NCBI GenBank assembly: GCA_019448385.1
Contig: JAGTXO010000051.1
Location: 62,001-126,000, forward strand
DNA from: Diacronema lutheri
Lineage: Eukaryota; Haptophyta; Pavlovophyceae; Pavlovales; Pavlovaceae
Length of the DNA stretch: 64,000 nt
Direction: 5' to 3'
Positions 61,743 through 64,000 of this stretch are shown here, piece by piece (position 1 is the stretch's first letter; every line of letters starts with the position of its first letter). Under the pieces are notes generated by a model. The model worked only from the letters and a program-made list of their open reading frames with translations, made no database searches and was not told where the DNA came from. Made by a program: the position numbers and the translations under genes.

Positions 61743-63359
61743 ATGGCGGCCAGAAGCACGCGGCTCGTGGGCTTCTGGGGCTCCCCTCCACCGCCGCGTC
61801 CGCTGTCGGGCGAGAGGTTGCCCGCGGCCGTGGTGGGGAGCGATGCGGGCGCGGCGCTCGAATGGCCGAGCACGGACCTTTGCTCGGGCGCAACGTCGAC
61901 GACGACGAGCATGGTCTCCGCCGAGGACGCCGCCGAGCTCGCCGCCGAGGCGGGCGCCGGCGACGAGGACGCGCAGCTGTGGAACGCGCTGATCACGCAC
62001 GGCGTTGGTCACTTTGCTGAGCGCGCGCTCGCAGCAAAGCTGGAGCAAAGTGCGCAGCGCGGCATCCCGCCCGCGCGCCGCGTCGTCGTGTGGCACATGT
62101 GCGCCGGCTCGATCGACTTGCGATTGCGTTTCGCGCGCGACGTCTTCCCGCGGCTGCTCGCTACGCCGTGCGACGAGCGCAAGGCCATCGAGCGCGACCT
62201 GCGCCGCACGTTCCCGGGTCTCATACCGCCCTCACGCGGCGCGAGCGAGGGCCTCGTCCGCTCGCTCGGCCACGTCCTCCGCGCATACGCGGTGTATGAT
62301 TCGTCAACGGGTTTCTGTCAGGGCATGAACTACGTGGCGGCCGTCTGCCTGCTGCACTCGCCGGACGAGGAGTCGGCCTTCTGGCTCTTCGTCCAGCTAC
62401 TTCACGTGCACGGCCTTCGCGAGCTCTACGCCTCCTCGGGCGCCGCGCTCGGCGCGCTCCTCGCGCGCTTCGATGTCGCGCTCCGCCGGCGCTCGGCGCG
62501 CGTCGCCGCGCACCTGAGCGCGCGCGGCGTGGGCGCGAGCATGTTTGCGGCGCAGTGGTTCACGACGCTCTTCTCGTACCAGTTCCCGCTCTCGTTCTGC
62601 GAGCGCGTCTGGGACGTGATCTTCGTGTGCGGCGGTACAGAGGCCGCGCGCTGTGCTGGGGGCTCGTCCGGTGAGCAACCGGACCGTCGCGTCGCGCCTA
62701 GTGCACCGCCGGTGCAGCCGCACACCTCGACGGCGCCCCGCACGCCGCCGAGCGCGCGGCACGCGGACGGCGCGCCCGAGGCGGCCATACCGCCATTGTC
62801 CCCGCCGCTCCTTTTGAAAAGCGAGTCGCCAGTGCCCGCGGCGTGCGCACCGCCGCCGCCGCCGCCCGCGCCCGGCGCGCCGCCGCCGCCGTCGCAGTTG
62901 CCGTCGCCGCGCGCGCGCCTGTCGACGCTCGCGTCGAGGCTCGGCCTGGCGCGCGCGCCGCGCGAGCCGGATTCCCCGACCGCGCTGCGAGCGCCGGCGC
63001 TTGTTACGACCCCAGTCGCGCCTGCCGTGGCCGCGGCGGCGGCTGCGGAGGCGCCCGTTGCACCCGCCGACGCGCCGACGCGCGCGCGCGCAATGTCCGC
63101 CGCCGCGAGCCTGAGTTCGCCGCCGTGCGTGGCGCGCACCGCAGCGCCGTCGCCGTCGCCCGCGCCCGACTCGACAAATGGCGGCCGGCCGGCCGTTACG
63201 CGCCAATCGCGAGTGGAGGAGCGGACGCTGTCGCTTCTCGTGCACCAGGCGGTGGCTCTGGTGCTCAGTGTGGAAGCTGAGCTGCTGCGCTGCGACTTTG
63301 AGGCGTTGCTGCTGCTGCTCAAGCAGCTGCCCGAGCGCCAGCGCGCCGCGTACAGGTGA
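61743..63359 (+). CDS. TBC-domain Rab GTPase-activating protein
   Basis: Accelerates GTP hydrolysis by a Rab GTPase in membrane traffic. From ATG 61743, 538 residues. The TBC domain spans about 95-300: QRGIPPARRVVVWHMCAGS, the Arg-finger motif ERDLRRTFPG, and the Gln-finger motif YDSSTGFCQGMNYVAAVCLL. WLFVQLLHVHGLRELY and FAAQWFTTLFSYQFPLSFCE follow, then VWDVIFVCGG. A Pro/Ala-rich insertion of about 180 residues separates this from the last helices, LVHQAVALVLSVEAELLRCD and LLLLKQLPERQRAAYR. The stop overlaps a TACAG|GTGAAG splice-donor-like site, so a further exon is possible. Both catalytic fingers are present, so it should be active. Confidence 0.88.
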   Translation: MAARSTRLVGFWGSPPPPRPLSGERLPAAVVGSDAGAALEWPSTDLCSGATSTTTSMVSAEDAAELAAEAGAGDEDAQLWNALITHGVGHFAERALAAKLEQSAQRGIPPARRVVVWHMCAGSIDLRLRFARDVFPRLLATPCDERKAIERDLRRTFPGLIPPSRGASEGLVRSLGHVLRAYAVYDSSTGFCQGMNYVAAVCLLHSPDEESAFWLFVQLLHVHGLRELYASSGAALGALLARFDVALRRRSARVAAHLSARGVGASMFAAQWFTTLFSYQFPLSFCERVWDVIFVCGGTEAARCAGGSSGEQPDRRVAPSAPPVQPHTSTAPRTPPSARHADGAPEAAIPPLSPPLLLKSESPVPAACAPPPPPPAPGAPPPPSQLPSPRARLSTLASRLGLARAPREPDSPTALRAPALVTTPVAPAVAAAAAAEAPVAPADAPTRARAMSAAASLSSPPCVARTAAPSPSPAPDSTNGGRPAVTRQSRVEERTLSLLVHQAVALVLSVEAELLRCDFEALLLLLKQLPERQRAAYR

Positions 63360-63537
63360 AGCATCGTCGCCAACCCCCTCCCCGCCATGTAGCTCTGAAG
63401 ACTACAGCGTTGGTCGATGTCGTGCAGGGCAGCAGGTGCCGACGCCAATGGTCACACCGTGAGTTGAAGTGCGCACTTTGAGTCACACATCACATGACGA
63501 AAGCGTTGCCAACCCAAAGTCAAACGACGTGCCGCCG

Positions 63538-64000
63538 TTATGCCACTGCGGGCTTGTACTTGAGCTCGTGCAGCACAAAGTGGACATCCTCAAAGTCAAA
63601 GTCAAACATGCGGACCGCGCCGAGCTGCTGTAACGGGATGATCGTGTGGATAAGCAGCTGGCGCGAAAGCTTGGTCACGCGCCAGCAGTACATCGCCAAA
63701 GACTCGCCATGCTCGGGCGGGGTGGCGTTGTACAGCGCGAGCAGCGGCGCCACGGACGGATCGTCGATCGGCGGCACGTCCGCGATGCTGACGAGCGAAA
63801 GGCTCAGCTGCGACGGTGCGGCGACGCTCGACGCCGCGACGGGCGCTGTTGGCGCAGCCGGCGCGGCCGGCGGCGGCGGCGGGTAGGCGAGGGAGGGTGG
63901 CGGCGCCGGCGAGGCGAAGAGTGCGTCGGTTGGGCGCGGCGCAGCGGCCGGCGGCGGCGGAGGCGACGAATAGGACGAAGGCGGCGGCGGAGGCGGCAGG
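63538..64000 (-). CDS. Unrecognised proline-rich protein, C-terminal part (runs off right edge)
   Basis: Open on the minus strand from the window edge to the stop at 63538. The visible N-terminal part is Pro/Ala-rich. The last 85 residues are non-repetitive: VPPIDDPSVAPLLALYNATP, LAMYCWRVTKLSRQLLIHTI, AVRMFDFDFEDVHFVLHELK. Less GC-rich codons and aromatic residues mark a genuine folded domain. No family recognised. The start lies outside the window. Convergent with the TBC gene, 178 bases apart. Confidence 0.6.
   Translation of the reverse strand, partial: LPPPPPPSSYSSPPPPPAAAPRPTDALFASPAPPPSLAYPPPPPAAPAAPTAPVAASSVAAPSQLSLSLVSIADVPPIDDPSVAPLLALYNATPPEHGESLAMYCWRVTKLSRQLLIHTIIPLQQLGAVRMFDFDFEDVHFVLHELKYKPAVA

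Overview
The window is nuclear DNA of a GC-rich microalga-like eukaryote. Genes are dense and face both ways. Start codons of divergent neighbours can lie 12 to about 120 bases apart. Introns are short, usually with GTGCGC- or GTGAGC-like donors, at least one with a GC donor, and with GCAG acceptors. The gene set (peroxin 7, ammonium transporter, ABC1 kinase, R2R3 MYB, RCC1/proline-rich surface protein, several PAPS-type sulfotransferases) fits a unicellular alga. A haptophyte is plausible, but nothing here proves the lineage.

Layout. 1-9.8 kb is ordinary single-copy sequence: a CHD remodeler (partial, minus), p23 co-chaperone, two tandem sulfotransferases, UTP18 (minus) and PEX7. 9.86-13.24 kb is an array of a two-gene module. 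One gene encodes a coiled-coil protein with in-frame variable repeats (CC). The other is a glycosyltransferase-like ORF (GT). Here CC lies on the minus strand and GT on the plus strand. 13.3-21.2 kb is a spacer with a PPR-like gene, an LRR fragment, an R2R3 MYB gene and a CRAL-TRIO/Sec14 gene. 21.23-28.6 kb holds a second, longer array of the same module in the opposite orientation. The two arrays therefore form a very large imperfect inverted repeat around an 8 kb unique spacer. This is the most unusual structure in the window.

28.7-47.4 kb returns to ordinary genes: class 3 lipase, a 2063-residue single-exon RCC1/proline-rich membrane protein, ABC1-family kinase, mitochondrial ribosomal protein mL53, a third sulfotransferase, an IQ-PH protein with a myristoylation-type N terminus, a TPR protein with a hairpin-ended GC-AG intron, and a six-exon ammonium transporter. 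47.6-54.4 kb is a mobile-element region. It has related inverted termini, subterminal repeats, a helix-turn-helix/zinc-ribbon ORF, an RWD fragment and a chromodomain ORF. 54.5-64 kb carries a small Cys-rich membrane or secreted protein, a UvrD/SRS2-like helicase with an RPA-binding-like N terminus, an unrecognised Ala-rich protein, a TBC Rab-GAP and a partial proline-rich gene at the right edge.

Most long open frames here are shadows caused by high GC. Exon structures were chosen from protein-family matches plus splice sites read by eye. No search or RNA evidence was available.
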